A stretch of DNA of 64,000 bases from Planctomycetaceae bacterium (GTDB lineage Bacteria > Planctomycetota > Planctomycetia > Planctomycetales > Planctomycetaceae). A model generated the notes under the pieces. The model saw only the letters and a list, made by a program, of their open reading frames with translations. It was not told the origin of the DNA and did no database searches. The first letter of the stretch is position 1; the number at the start of each line of letters is the position of its first letter. Positions 26,144 through 35,194 of the stretch are shown piece after piece. Location: assembly GCA_020426505.1 (NCBI GenBank), contig JAGQPX010000116.1, positions 1-64,000 on the forward strand, in the 5' to 3' direction. Made by a program: the position numbers and the translations under genes.

Positions 26144-27925
26144 ATGTCCACAGATCGTACGACCCCCGTTGAACCGACCGAAGGCGGAACCGTCCCGGTG
26201 ACGCCACGCGAACACGAGTCGTCCTCCAGTGTGCCTCACAAGCAGATCGGACCGTACACCATCGAACACAAGATCGGGGCGGGAGGGATGGGGACCGTCT
26301 ATCTGGGGACTCATGTCGAAACAGGTGAGCAGGCCGCGGTGAAGGTGCTGCCTTCGATGCTCGCTCGCGAACCGGGTTTCGTCGCCCGCTTCAACCGAGA
26401 AATCGATGCCCTCAAAAAACTGTCGCACCCCAACGTTGTGCAATTGTACGAAAGCGGTGTCGACAACAGCAGCGGTGGCGACCTGTCGATCTACTACTAC
26501 GCGATGGAGTATGTCGAGGGGGAAACGCTCACCAGCCGCATCAAGCGGACGAAACGCATTCCCTGGCGGGAAACGATCGACATCGCCGTGCAGATTTGTG
26601 CGGCCCTCAAGTCGGCCCACAACGCAGGGGTCATCCATCGCGACCTCAAGCCCTCCAATTTGCTTCTCGCCAGGGACGGAACTGTCAAACTGACGGACTT
26701 CGGCGTCGCCCAGGTGTTCGCAACGAACAAGCTCACTCTGACCGGCGGCGTTATCGGCACCGCTGAGTACATGGCCCCCGAACAGGCCGAAGGCAAACGG
26801 GCCAACAAGCAAAGCGACCTCTATGCCCTTGGCGCGGTGATGTACGTGATGATCACCGGTCGGCCCCCCTTCACCGGCAAAGCGGCCATCGACATCGCCA
26901 CCAAACAAAAGACGGGACTCTTCGATTCGCCCCGCATGATCGTCCCCGAGATCCCCTACTGGCTCGACGAAGTTATCTGCAAGTGTCTGGAAAAGAAGCC
27001 CGACGACCGCTACCCCGACGCATACGTGCTCTCCCGTCGGCTGGAGGAGATCCCAAGAAAAGTCGACCTCGCATCTGCGAGCAACACGGCAACGTTCGAG
27101 ATCGACGCTCCGCCCGATGCGGAGACACTCGCCGCAGACGCCACGCCGGGCGAGCGAGAAGTCGGCGCGACCCTCATGCGGGACCTCATGCGGGCCCAAC
27201 TCGAGCAGGAGAAGACTCCAACCAGCACTGTCGCCCAGTTACTCGACAGCGTGTGGGTGCTCGCAGGTCTGCTACTGCTCCTGATCGTCGGTGGCGTCGT
27301 GTGGTTCAGCCAAACACAACTCACCGATCAAGAAAAGTTCGACGCTGGCGAAGCACTGATGCAAAAGGGGGACCGCGCCTCAATGCGGAAAGCGCGAGAC
27401 GAGTACTTCAAACCGCTTGTCGAAGAGGACGCCGAGACCTGGGAACCGAAAGTCGCTGACTATCTGCGTCAAATCGAACTCGCCGAAGAATCGAGAGGCT
27501 TCGATCGACTCTCGTTGCGGCCATTGAATCAGCAGTCGTCTTCGGAGATCGCCCGCATCATCCGACGCGCTCGCCGGGAACGCGAAATCGGCGAACTGTC
27601 TCGCGCACTGCAAACACTACGATCACTCAAGACCCTGCTCCCGGAAACGGACGTCTATCTGGACTTCCGGCTCGAAATTGATGAGAGGATCGACGAAATC
27701 AACCGGGAACTCACGACGAACTCTCGTGAGGTCCTCAATCAGGCCGTCGAGCGTGCAGAGAGTATGACCGAAGCGGGGCAGATCGAAGACGCCCGGTACG
27801 TTTGGCTGAGCATTGTCGACCTGTATGATACGGACCCGCACGCCACCGAGGCGGTCGCCCAGGCAAAACAGTGGCTCGAAGAACATCCCGCTCCCGCATC
27901 ATCCGAAACGGAACCCGATGAATGA
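26144..27925 (+). CDS. Membrane-anchored Ser/Thr protein kinase
   Basis: A 593-residue Pkn/Hanks-type kinase. The catalytic domain spans about residues 35-300: glycine loop [18 protein letters not shown]-type Lys in [10 protein letters not shown], catalytic loop [16 protein letters not shown] in [10 protein letters not shown] and APE in [15 protein letters not shown] single membrane helix lies at about 370-388 ([19 protein letters not shown]), followed by an exported region of ~200 residues rich in helices that resemble TPR pairs ([40 protein letters not shown]). The stop overlaps the apt start by 8 bp, so the two genes are translationally coupled, an odd pairing. ATG 26144 is the first start with family-like sequence. 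Confidence 0.94.
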   Translation: MSTDRTTPVEPTEGGTVPVTPREHESSSSVPHKQIGPYTIEHKIGAGGMGTVYLGTHVETGEQAAVKVLPSMLAREPGFVARFNREIDALKKLSHPNVVQLYESGVDNSSGGDLSIYYYAMEYVEGETLTSRIKRTKRIPWRETIDIAVQICAALKSAHNAGVIHRDLKPSNLLLARDGTVKLTDFGVAQVFATNKLTLTGGVIGTAEYMAPEQAEGKRANKQSDLYALGAVMYVMITGRPPFTGKAAIDIATKQKTGLFDSPRMIVPEIPYWLDEVICKCLEKKPDDRYPDAYVLSRRLEEIPRKVDLASASNTATFEIDAPPDAETLAADATPGEREVGATLMRDLMRAQLEQEKTPTSTVAQLLDSVWVLAGLLLLLIVGGVVWFSQTQLTDQEKFDAGEALMQKGDRASMRKARDEYFKPLVEEDAETWEPKVADYLRQIELAEESRGFDRLSLRPLNQQSSSEIARIIRRARREREIGELSRALQTLRSLKTLLPETDVYLDFRLEIDERIDEINRELTTNSREVLNQAVERAESMTEAGQIEDARYVWLSIVDLYDTDPHATEAVAQAKQWLEEHPAPASSETEPDE

Positions 27926-28445
27926 CACCCTCAAGTTGACCGACTACATCCGCAGCGTTCCGGACTTCCCCAAACCGGGCATTCTCTTTCGTGACATCAC
28001 CCCCCTGCTCGCTTCTCCAGATGCGATGCGGGAGACGACACGTCAGTTCGCTGACCACTTCCGCGATGCTGGCATCACAGCAATCGCCGCTGCCGAAGCC
28101 AGAGGCTTCATCTTCGCCACGCCACTCGCGATGGAACTCAACGCCGCCTTCATCCCCGTTCGCAAGCCGGGCAAACTTCCGTTCAACACCGAATCCTTCG
28201 AGTACGAACTCGAGTACGGCACCGACACGCTGGAGATTCACACAGACGCCTTCAAGCCGGGCGACCGCGTGCTGATGATCGACGATCTGCTCGCCACCGG
28301 GGGCACCATGCAGGCCTGCATCCAACTCGCCGAGAAATGCGGCGCCGAAGTCGTCGGATGCGGGTTCCTCATCGAACTGGACGGTCTGAATGGCCGTGTC
28401 AAACTCGAACCGCACACCGTGCACAGCCTCATCCACTACGACTGA
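27918..28445 (+). CDS. apt: Adenine phosphoribosyltransferase
   Basis: A 175-residue APRT that converts adenine and PRPP to AMP in purine salvage. The family opening is [39 protein letters not shown] is the flexible region and [14 protein letters not shown] the PRPP-binding motif. Length matches the bacterial enzyme. The start codon lies within the end of the kinase gene (8-bp overlap). A strong 58-nt hairpin follows 10 bp after the stop. Confidence 0.96.
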   Translation: MNDTLKLTDYIRSVPDFPKPGILFRDITPLLASPDAMRETTRQFADHFRDAGITAIAAAEARGFIFATPLAMELNAAFIPVRKPGKLPFNTESFEYELEYGTDTLEIHTDAFKPGDRVLMIDDLLATGGTMQACIQLAEKCGAEVVGCGFLIELDGLNGRVKLEPHTVHSLIHYD

Positions 28446-28455
28446 TTGACGACGC

Positions 28456-28513
28456 GCTCCCGTTGGTCGCGTCTAAACCGATCACCACATGTTTAGCCGT
28501 GACCAGCGGGAGC
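28456..28513. repeat. Near-perfect 58-nt hairpin between apt and desulfurase
   Basis: The left arm (28456-28478) begins GCTCCCGTTGGTC and ends CTAAAC; the right arm (28491-28513) is its reverse complement except for three positions out of 23. The loop is 12 nt (CGATCACCACAT). It starts 10 bp after the apt stop and ends 13 bp before the next start. No T-tract follows. It may be a dispersed palindromic repeat, and its words CCCGTTGGTC recur at 48977-48986. Confidence 0.7.
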
Positions 28514-28526
28514 ACTCATTGATTTG

Positions 28527-29657
28527 ATGCGCATCGACCTCGATCACAACGCGACGACCCGCCCGCTGCCGGAGGTAATCGAGACGGTCGCACGCGTTTC
28601 CGCTGAAGCTTACGCCAACCCCGGCAGTCGACACGCCGCAGGTCGCAAAGCACGACAGATCCTCGAACAGGCACGTGAGACCGTCGCGGACGTGCTCAAC
28701 GCCTCACCGCAAGAAGTCGTGTTCACCAGCGGCGGAACCGAAGCGACAAACCTCGCGTTACTCGGTTTCGCTGCCGGTCGCAAGGGGACAATCCTGCTCC
28801 CTCCTGCCGAGCATCCTGCGACCGAGGAGACTGTGAAGAACCTGCTCTCCAACGGCTGGAAACGTCACACCCTGCCGCTGGATGCTGAGGGACGTATTCT
28901 TGGCACGGCTTATCACGAGGTGCCGTGGTCAGAGATCAAGCTGGCGACGCTCCTGCTCGCCCACAACGAGACAGGCGTCCTGCAGGACATCACGCCGATT
29001 GCTTCACGATGTGCAGAGCATGGCATCCCGCTGCACGTCGATGCCGTGCAGGCGGTTGGCAAGATCGACGTCGACTTTCACACACTCGGAGCGACCACGC
29101 TCGCACTCGGCGCTCACAAGTTCCACGGACCGCGCGGCATTGGAGCCCTGCTGATCCACGAAGGCACACTCCTGCCTGCGACGCAGTTCGGCGGACATCA
29201 GGAATCAGGACATCGCCCCGGCACCGAATGCGTCGCCCTCGCCGCCGGCATGGCCACCGCCCTCCGCCTGTGGCACGATGACCGGGAACAACGCACGGCT
29301 CACATCCGCGCACTGCGTGACCGTCTGCAAGCCGGACTCACCGAGCAATGTGCCCCCATCGTGATCAACGGCTCGCAGGAGGATCGGCTGCCCAACACGC
29401 TGAACATCGCCTTCCCCGGCATCGACGGCGACGCCCTGCTCGTGGCCCTCGACCTCGAAGGCATCTGCGTCTCCCTCGGCAGCGCCTGCGCCAGCGGCTC
29501 CAGCGAACCGGCCCCGGTCCTGATGGCCATGAACGTTCCCCGCGAAATCGCGATCGCCTCAGTCCGCCTCTCCGTCGGCTTCGACAACACGCTCGAAGAG
29601 CTTGAAACCGCCATCAACCGCATCACCGCAACGGTGAAACGCCTGCGAAACAAGTAA
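28527..29657 (+). CDS. Cysteine desulfurase (NifS/IscS family)
   Basis: A 376-residue PLP-dependent desulfurase, providing sulfur for iron-sulfur clusters or tRNA thiolation. It opens with MRIDLDHNATTRP; the PLP-stacking His is in LPPAEHPATEE, the aldimine Lys in LGAHKFHGPRG, and the sulfur-carrying Cys in VSLGSACASGSSEP, the extended group I loop. AEHGIPLHVDAVQAVGKI is also family typical. No iscU, iscA or suf gene follows. The TTG codon before ATG 28527 is the alternative start. The upstream hairpin may separate it from apt transcription. Confidence 0.93.
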   Translation: MRIDLDHNATTRPLPEVIETVARVSAEAYANPGSRHAAGRKARQILEQARETVADVLNASPQEVVFTSGGTEATNLALLGFAAGRKGTILLPPAEHPATEETVKNLLSNGWKRHTLPLDAEGRILGTAYHEVPWSEIKLATLLLAHNETGVLQDITPIASRCAEHGIPLHVDAVQAVGKIDVDFHTLGATTLALGAHKFHGPRGIGALLIHEGTLLPATQFGGHQESGHRPGTECVALAAGMATALRLWHDDREQRTAHIRALRDRLQAGLTEQCAPIVINGSQEDRLPNTLNIAFPGIDGDALLVALDLEGICVSLGSACASGSSEPAPVLMAMNVPREIAIASVRLSVGFDNTLEELETAINRITATVKRLRNK

Positions 29658-29660
29658 ACC

Positions 29661-29675
29661 TCTCGCTCCGCGAGA
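29661..29675 (+). terminator. Small hairpin after desulfurase gene
   Basis: TCTCGC (29661-29666) pairs with GCGAGA (29670-29675) across a 3-nt loop, 3 bp after the stop codon. No T-run follows, so only position suggests a terminator role. Confidence 0.4.
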
Positions 29676-29774
29676 CAAAGGGAACAAGTGTCGGCATTCA
29701 GCAGATCAGATTCCCAGCAGTCGATGAATTTTCGCCGAGAATGGACGTTTCATCGAGAACTCGCTTGCTCCTAT

Positions 29775-29807
29775 GACACTTGTCGTGTATTGTGTATGAC
29801 ACATGTC
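29775..29807. promoter_or_regulatory. Twin BlaI-type operators
   Basis: Two perfect dyads with the form GACA-NN-TGTC lie at 29775-29784 and 29798-29807, centres 23 bp apart, embedded in the repeated context TATGACACNTGTC. The layout resembles BlaI/MecI operators (TACA-NN-TGTA) with one base changed in each half. A possible -10 box TATTGT at 29788-29793 and -35 TTGCTC at 29765-29770 (17-bp spacing) would place both operators over the promoter. The BlaI-type gene starts 20 bp after the second. Confidence 0.7.
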
Positions 29808-29827
29808 ATAGATGTGGGAGCAGACGG

Positions 29828-30238
29828 ATGTCCCCAAAAAAGCCTGTGCCACGGTTGCTCGCGAGTGAGCTTGAGATTCTGGAGATGCTCTGGCGGACAG
29901 AGCGAGTCACCTTGATCGAAGCCCAGCGAGCTCTGGATTGTTCTGATGGTTACACGACGATTCAGACACGCCTCAATCGGATGGTCAAGAAGGGGCTGGT
30001 GAAACGCTCCCGAAGCAAACCCGCGAAGTACTCTGCGGCTATTCAGCCTGAGGCCGTGACGAGCGGTGATCTTGATTTGCTTCTTGATAAGGTGAGTCGC
30101 GGGAAGGTCGTCCCATTGGTCGCTCATCTCGTTCGCGAACGCTCGCTGACAGATGCCGAAGTCGCGGAACTCAAGCAGTTGATCGCTGACGCCGAACAGC
30201 GAGCAAGTTCATCTCCCAACCAGGAAGGTGCACGATGA
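29828..30238 (+). CDS. BlaI/MecI/CopY-family repressor
   Basis: A 136-residue winged-helix repressor. The DNA-binding region runs from LASELEILEMLWRTERVTLI through DGYTTIQTRLNRMVKKGLVK, with the latter as recognition helix, and the C-terminal ~50 residues form a dimerisation helix set ending in EVAELKQLIADAEQR. It most likely binds the twin GACA-NN-TGTC sites directly upstream and so controls itself and the coupled peptidase gene, whose start overlaps its stop by 4 bp. ATG 29828 is preceded by GGGAG-type sequence. In the known systems the peptidase relays a signal that leads to repressor cleavage. Confidence 0.93.
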   Translation: MSPKKPVPRLLASELEILEMLWRTERVTLIEAQRALDCSDGYTTIQTRLNRMVKKGLVKRSRSKPAKYSAAIQPEAVTSGDLDLLLDKVSRGKVVPLVAHLVRERSLTDAEVAELKQLIADAEQRASSSPNQEGAR

Positions 30239-32187
30239 GCGAATTCCTCTGGCGACTGGGCATTGCTTCTTTTCTGTTGGCGATCAGTGGCATCATCTCA
30301 TGGCTGCTGCTTCGGTGCCTTCAGGTGCGCTCCCCGCGAGTTCATGCTGCCGTCGGCTGGCTCGTCCTGATTCAAGGGCTGCTGCTCGTGGAGATTCCGG
30401 TTACTGTCTCCTGGTGGCCTGCAACTGTCGTGGAGTCGGCAGAGGATCAACTCACGCAGAACTCGATTGAGCCGGGAGTCATCTCCCATGATGATCTCTT
30501 CCTCAATCAGTTTCAGCACTCGGGCACAGAGTTCGACCAACCCATTGTGAAGTCCCCGGCAGCGGAACGGGTTTCGTTCCGTGAAATTGCAATCGTGACA
30601 TGGTTGAGTGGTGCGGCCTTGTTGCTCGTGGTCTGGGGATCGCGGTACGTTTGTTTCATCCGAGACTGTGGCACGGAATGCAGCGTCGGCGAATGGAATC
30701 ACGAGTGGCACTCGTTGCTGCAAGAGGCGGGCATCACCGGAATGATTCCGCTCTTCGTGACACCTGACGTCGGACCCGTGTTGTGCAGGCATCCTTCAGA
30801 GTATCGACTGATTGTCCCGTCGAAGTTGTGGTCAACCCTGTCGCCACTCGAGCGTCGATGCATCCTCCGACATGAGCTTGCCCATTACGAGCGGGCGGAT
30901 GTCTGGAAATCGCTGTTGTCTTACTTGCTCTTACTGCCGCACTGGTTCAACCCCGTGGCATGGTTCGCCGTTCGCCAAATCGAGATCGGTGCGGAATGGG
31001 CGTGCGATGATGCTGTCCGTCACGACGGCCAGCAATCATCAACAGACTATGCCCGCGCACTACTGGCACTGGGCACGGCCAACAACGGACGTCAACTCTG
31101 GATGCCAGCCGCGACGGACGGCGGCTTGGCTCAACGCATACGGCGTGTGATCTCTATCAACGATTCCAAGGAGTCTCGAATGAAAACGGCTGTTCCCATC
31201 CTCGTCTTGCTCACGATTGCAGCCGGCAGCACGCTTCGCGTCAAACTGGCCGCACAGGAACGAGCCACAACTGCCCAACCTGCGAACAGCGGTGACAACA
31301 GTGACCTCTCAACCATCACGGTCCCCGAAATTGTCAAAGGCCTGCTCGAACTCGAACAGTCGATTCAGAATCTGGGGGCAGAATTCGAGTTACAGAGGAC
31401 TTCCTACTTTCGTGGCCCTGATGGAAAGGCACCTTCCAAAGGATTGATTCAAGATGATCCTGTCAAAGCACTCAGTACAATCGACGCCATCTGGCTGATG
31501 ACGTCGGCAGGGCATCCTCGCTGTGAAGCGATGACGGAACTCACGTCGATCCGCGAGGACACGACGGAGGTCAATCGAACCAGAGGATGGATGTCGACGT
31601 TCGACGGATCGGAATTTCGAAGCATTTGGACCGAACTCGACCCAACGGGGAAGGTTCTTCATCGTGATGCCAAGGTGGGTGATTCGAATCTCAGCCCCAC
31701 GTCGTCTCCCTTTGAACTCACGAGCTGTCGATTCTCCGACAAACCATTCAGCAAGGTCATCGCCGAAGCAGGGACAACAATTCTGCGTCAGGACCGCTGG
31801 GAAGGCAGGCCGGTTCTGGTTGTGGAGACTCCTCCGCAAAAAGGTCCTCGTGATCTCGTCTTCAAAGAGCAGCTTTGGATTGATGTCCGTCGCAACTTCC
31901 TTGTGGTGCGAGCTCGCTGTTACCAGAAGCTGGGGGACACAGGCTCCTGGGGGCTCCATGTCCAGAACGACCGTTTCCGGCACGTCGAAGTCGCACCGGG
32001 GATCTGGTTACCGTCATACGTGGAAGAACTGAATAATCATGTCCGAGAGGACGGCAGCACACAGCCTGTCGTGGAAGAAAAGATCACCGTGACGAACTGG
32101 AACGTCAATCAACCGATCGATGACGACCAGTTCGCACTCGAATTCCCCGCGGACATTCCAGTCCATCAGTTGCCATCGAGTCGTTGA
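30235..32187 (+). CDS. BlaR1/MecR1-type M56 peptidase with non-PBP sensor
   Basis: A 650-residue membrane metalloprotease of the BlaR1/MecR1 (M56) family. Four hydrophobic segments surround the zinc site: LRHELAHYERADVWKSL (HExxH-type) and the downstream EWACDDAV with the Glu ligand. The C-terminal part after the last helix (about residue 320, VPILVLLTIAAGSTLRV) is not a penicillin-binding domain: no SxxK-SxN-KTG set is seen. Instead it shows VKGLLELEQSIQNLGAEFEL, MTSAGHPRCEAMTEL, and DRWEGRPVLVVETPP, reminiscent of LolA/LolB-like or DUF-type lipoprotein-carrier folds. So this is probably a sensor with another ligand. It is coupled to the repressor gene by ATGA overlap. Confidence 0.85.
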   Translation: MSEFLWRLGIASFLLAISGIISWLLLRCLQVRSPRVHAAVGWLVLIQGLLLVEIPVTVSWWPATVVESAEDQLTQNSIEPGVISHDDLFLNQFQHSGTEFDQPIVKSPAAERVSFREIAIVTWLSGAALLLVVWGSRYVCFIRDCGTECSVGEWNHEWHSLLQEAGITGMIPLFVTPDVGPVLCRHPSEYRLIVPSKLWSTLSPLERRCILRHELAHYERADVWKSLLSYLLLLPHWFNPVAWFAVRQIEIGAEWACDDAVRHDGQQSSTDYARALLALGTANNGRQLWMPAATDGGLAQRIRRVISINDSKESRMKTAVPILVLLTIAAGSTLRVKLAAQERATTAQPANSGDNSDLSTITVPEIVKGLLELEQSIQNLGAEFELQRTSYFRGPDGKAPSKGLIQDDPVKALSTIDAIWLMTSAGHPRCEAMTELTSIREDTTEVNRTRGWMSTFDGSEFRSIWTELDPTGKVLHRDAKVGDSNLSPTSSPFELTSCRFSDKPFSKVIAEAGTTILRQDRWEGRPVLVVETPPQKGPRDLVFKEQLWIDVRRNFLVVRARCYQKLGDTGSWGLHVQNDRFRHVEVAPGIWLPSYVEELNNHVREDGSTQPVVEEKITVTNWNVNQPIDDDQFALEFPADIPVHQLPSSR

Positions 32188-32219
32188 CGACGTGATGGAT
32201 GACAACGAACGACCTGCGA

Positions 32220-32849
32220 TCAGTCGGCATGCTCCTGACGATAAACCTCGTTGATGAGGTCTTCGACCGATTTGAATTTGCTCTTTGATTCGGTGGCCCG
32301 TTCGATTTTCTTGCGGGCGTCGACGGGGGAGTGGCCGAGGGCGACAAGGGCTTCGTAGCCTTCGTGCAGCACGTCCCCTTTGGTGGTGCCGTCTTCGGGG
32401 AGATCGCTTTCCGGCATCAGGGCGAAGCGGGTCATCTTGCGGCGGAGTTTGGCGACGATGCGTTCAGCGACCGCAGGACCGATGCCGGGCAGCGTGGCAA
32501 GGAACTTGACGTCCTGCTCCTCGATTGCGGCTGCCACGTCACGCACCGGGCGGACCATTGCCGTCAATGCCTTGCGAACGCCAACGCCGTCGACCGAACA
32601 GATGAGATCGAAAAACTGTCGTTCGACATCCGACAGGAACCCGATCATGCGCGGCGTCATGCGGCCCCCTTTCTGCGGGTTGCCGTCGAGATACTGGATG
32701 GTCCGCAGGCTGATGACGGCATCGAGTTGCGACTGAAGTTGTCGTCGCACAAACTCAGGCACGAGCACCTGATACTCGAAGGCTCCGACTTCCAGAGTCG
32801 CTTCCTGACCGCCGAGGTCGACGAGCTTGCCGGTGATTTTGGTGATCAT
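32220..32849 (-). CDS. ruvA: Holliday junction helicase subunit RuvA
   Basis: A 209-residue RuvA, which binds four-way junctions and directs RuvB for branch migration. The N-terminal OB domain begins [20 protein letters not shown]; helix-hairpin-helix motifs are [13 protein letters not shown] and [20 protein letters not shown]; the C-terminal RuvB-binding three-helix domain holds [21 protein letters not shown] chose the start at 32849, which fits family sequence; the frame runs on into repeats upstream. ruvC precedes it on the same strand, separated by a 94-bp hairpin-forming spacer. ruvB is not in the window. Confidence 0.95.
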   Translation of the reverse strand: MITKITGKLVDLGGQEATLEVGAFEYQVLVPEFVRRQLQSQLDAVISLRTIQYLDGNPQKGGRMTPRMIGFLSDVERQFFDLICSVDGVGVRKALTAMVRPVRDVAAAIEEQDVKFLATLPGIGPAVAERIVAKLRRKMTRFALMPESDLPEDGTTKGDVLHEGYEALVALGHSPVDARKKIERATESKSKFKSVEDLINEVYRQEHAD

Positions 32850-32860
32850 GGGGGGGTGAG

Positions 32861-32936
32861 AGTGGCAGGGTGGCAAAGTGAGAAAGTGGCAAAGGGATTG
32901 AACTCTATCACTTTGCCACTTTGCCACCCAGCCACT
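32861..32936. repeat. Hairpin of GTGGCAAAG words filling the ruvC-ruvA spacer
   Basis: Arm 32861-32880 (AGTGGCAGGGTGGCAAAGTG) pairs with 32917-32936 (CACTTTGCCACCCAGCCACT) at 19 of 20 positions. Further copies of GTGGCAAAG (32886-32894) and CTTTGCCAC (32911-32919) lie inside and could form an alternative inner stem. The element occupies nearly the whole 94-bp spacer. Confidence 0.7.
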
Positions 32937-32943
32937 TTGTCAC

Positions 32944-33471
32944 TTACCCAACAGGCAGGCGGGCGCTGTAGTAGTGACACAATGCGACTGCGGCGGCGTC
33001 GGCGACGTCGTGTGGTTCGGGGACTTCGAGGAGAGCGAGCTCGCGTTGGACTGCGAGTTGCATCTGCGACTTGTCAGCGCGGCCGCTGCCGGTGAGCAGG
33101 CGTTTAATCTGGGCCGGCGTGTAATGCACCACGGGAATGCGTCGGTCGGCAGCGGCGAACAGGATCGCGCCGCGAGCATGAGCCATCAGCACGGCTGTCT
33201 TGGGGTAACTGCCATGCGAGAACACCTGTTCGATTGCCATCGCTTCGGGGGCATACTCCTCGATGACTTCCACGAGCCCACGACCGATTTCGGTCACGCG
33301 TTCGGCGAGTGACCATTCGCGGTTGGAACTGATGACCCCCCCCTCTTCGAGCACGGGACCTTCCTCGGTGCGAACAATGATCGCGTAGCCTGTGCGGTTG
33401 AGGCCCGGGTCGATGCCGAGATAGCGATCCTGCACGGGACCAGTGAAGGTGTTGCCCAGGGCGAAACTCAT
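32944..33471 (-). CDS. ruvC: Crossover junction endonuclease RuvC
   Basis: A 175-residue RuvC resolvase that cleaves Holliday junctions symmetrically. Catalytic acids are visible in YLGIDPGLNRTGYAI (first Asp), AIEQVFSHGSYPKTAVL (Glu) and PEPHDVADAAAVALCHY (two Asp). An in-frame start at 33537 would add 22 residues without family likeness; ATG 33471 (MSFALGN) still adds about 16 residues before the core, so the exact start is open. ispF lies upstream on the same strand and ruvA downstream. Confidence 0.93.
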   Translation of the reverse strand: MSFALGNTFTGPVQDRYLGIDPGLNRTGYAIIVRTEEGPVLEEGGVISSNREWSLAERVTEIGRGLVEVIEEYAPEAMAIEQVFSHGSYPKTAVLMAHARGAILFAAADRRIPVVHYTPAQIKRLLTGSGRADKSQMQLAVQRELALLEVPEPHDVADAAAVALCHYYSARLPVG

Positions 33472-33595
33472 CGCGGCGTGATCCACAGACGGGGCGGCGT
33501 GTGAGCGGGCCGAGCCTCGCTCTCTGTGGGTGTTCATCGTCCGTCCTCCGGGATGACTGGATGAATTTCGCGATTGGTCGGAGTGTAACGTTTGT

Positions 33596-34075
33596 TCACG
33601 TCTCTTTCGACAGCAACACGACCGCCTGAGCCTCCATCGCCTCTCCCCGCCCGACCGGACCGACTCGCTCCCCCGTCTTGGCTTTGACGTTGATTGCCGC
33701 AGGGTCGACCTTCAGCAGAGCGGCGATCTTCAGTTCGATCGCCTGTTTGTGCTGCGACAGTTTGGGCCGTTCGGCGAAGATCGTGCAGTCCAGGTTGACG
33801 ACGGCCCACCCCTGCCCGGCGACTTCCGCCATGACCCGACTGAGCAGCTCGCCTGAGTCCGCACCGGCGAACTCTGCCGAAGTGTCGGGGAACCACTCGC
33901 CAATGTCGCCCAAACCTGCTGCCCCCAGAATGGCGTCGGTGATGGCATGCAGCAGCACGTCTGCGTCGCTGTGGCCATCGAGACCGGAGTCGGACGGAAT
34001 CGTCACGCCACCCAGAATGAGCGGGCGTCCCTCGATGGTCCGGTGCGTATCGTGTCCCAGTCCGACGCGAAACAT
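33596..34075 (-). CDS. ispF: 2-C-methyl-D-erythritol 2,4-cyclodiphosphate synthase
   Basis: A 159-residue IspF, which makes the cyclic diphosphate of methylerythritol in non-mevalonate isoprenoid synthesis. The zinc ligands are in VGLGHDTHR and in GHSDADVLLHAITDAILG, and GDIGEWFPDT and VKAKTGERVGPVGRGEAMEA are family motifs. Length is standard. The gene may be transcribed with ruvC and ruvA, which lie 124 bp downstream; no ispD is adjacent, unlike in many other bacteria. Confidence 0.96.
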   Translation of the reverse strand: MFRVGLGHDTHRTIEGRPLILGGVTIPSDSGLDGHSDADVLLHAITDAILGAAGLGDIGEWFPDTSAEFAGADSGELLSRVMAEVAGQGWAVVNLDCTIFAERPKLSQHKQAIELKIAALLKVDPAAINVKAKTGERVGPVGRGEAMEAQAVVLLSKET

Positions 34076-34336
34076 TTCTTCAACCTTTCCGACAGTCGGA
34101 AGTTACGCAAAAGGGTCGATGCCTCGTCTCATTGCAGAACGTCATCATAATTGGTGCGTCTTGCCGACACCATCCGTGTGGGACGATCCCATCGCCAACG
34201 TTTTTCGCCACGAACGAAAGGTCGTTGAAACGATGAAATCTGTGCTGTCCAATGGTCTCCACTGTCCGTTGACACACCGGCGAGACCACTTCTATAACCC
34301 GCTCCCCTTCTCGCTCCACGTCCTTCGTACGTGCAA

Positions 34337-35194
34337 ATGCGGACCAATACCCTCCCCCTTTGGCGACTGTCGATCGCGGTCATCACGCTGACCGTCGTGT
34401 CCGGCTGCGCGTTGTGGCGGGACGATGACGCTCAAACAGTGACGGCCAAGAGCCCGCTCAAACCGGTCGCACCGCGCATCGATGCGATCGAGTTAGAGTT
34501 CTACTTCGTCAGCCGTCCGATCGGCGATCCCCTGCTCGGCAGTTCGCTGTGGGCCGAGTTGGATCAGGTGAGCACACTCGATGCGAGCGTGCTGACCGCA
34601 CTGCGTCGCAACGGATTTCAGTTCGGCGTCGCGGGTTCGGTTCTGCCCCGCACTCTTCAGGCAGCACTCGGACAGTCGAGTCACACTCAGTCATTCGCTG
34701 ACGAGCCGGGCGTGCAGGTCAGCGGTGGTCGTCACTCCCATCGGTCGGGTGAGCATCAACTCTTCAGCACATGGCCGGTGTACGACTCGTGTGAGATCGA
34801 GATCAACAAAGGGGGCGATACGAAGGTCTCGTCTTACGAAACGGCCCGCTGTCTGTTCCGCGTGACCCCCCGCCGACTTCAGGACGGTTGGGTCCGTGTC
34901 GAGTTCACGCCCGAAGTCCATCATGGCGAAAACAAGATGCGTCATCAGGCCGGCGAGCAGCAGTTCGAACTGATGCCCTCACAGATCGTCGATACCTTCT
35001 ACGATCAAACGTTCTCGGTCGAATTGAACGTCGGAGAGATCGTCGTTGTCTCAGCAGACGGGGACAACCCCTCCTCACTCGGTCATCACTTCTTCCGCGG
35101 CGGCACTACCGACAACAAGATGCAACGACTGTTGATCGTCAAAGTCGCCGACATGAAAGAACTGGACGGAGTGCGGACCGAGTTGACGAGATGA
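34337..35194 (+). CDS. Lipoprotein of unknown function
   Basis: A 285-residue predicted lipoprotein: RLSIAVITLTVVSGCALW carries a clear lipobox with Cys near residue 22. The mature part contains IELEFYFVSRPIGDPLLG, WPVYDSCEIEINKGGD and RLQDGWVRVEFTPEVHHGEN, a beta-rich pattern without known catalytic motif. ATG 34337 is chosen over a GTG two codons before. The gene is divergent from ispF, and its stop codon lies inside the hairpin at 35190-35237. Similar proteins are common in planctomycete genomes to my recollection, but I assign no function. Confidence 0.7.
   Translation: MRTNTLPLWRLSIAVITLTVVSGCALWRDDDAQTVTAKSPLKPVAPRIDAIELEFYFVSRPIGDPLLGSSLWAELDQVSTLDASVLTALRRNGFQFGVAGSVLPRTLQAALGQSSHTQSFADEPGVQVSGGRHSHRSGEHQLFSTWPVYDSCEIEINKGGDTKVSSYETARCLFRVTPRRLQDGWVRVEFTPEVHHGENKMRHQAGEQQFELMPSQIVDTFYDQTFSVELNVGEIVVVSADGDNPSSLGHHFFRGGTTDNKMQRLLIVKVADMKELDGVRTELTR

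Noticed and set aside
25982-27199. 405-codon minus-strand frame opposite the kinase
   Set aside because: The kinase has all Hanks motifs; the antisense frame has none of any family.
28456-28513. Reading the apt hairpin as a rho-independent terminator
   Set aside because: No T-run follows and the arm is far longer than in normal terminators.
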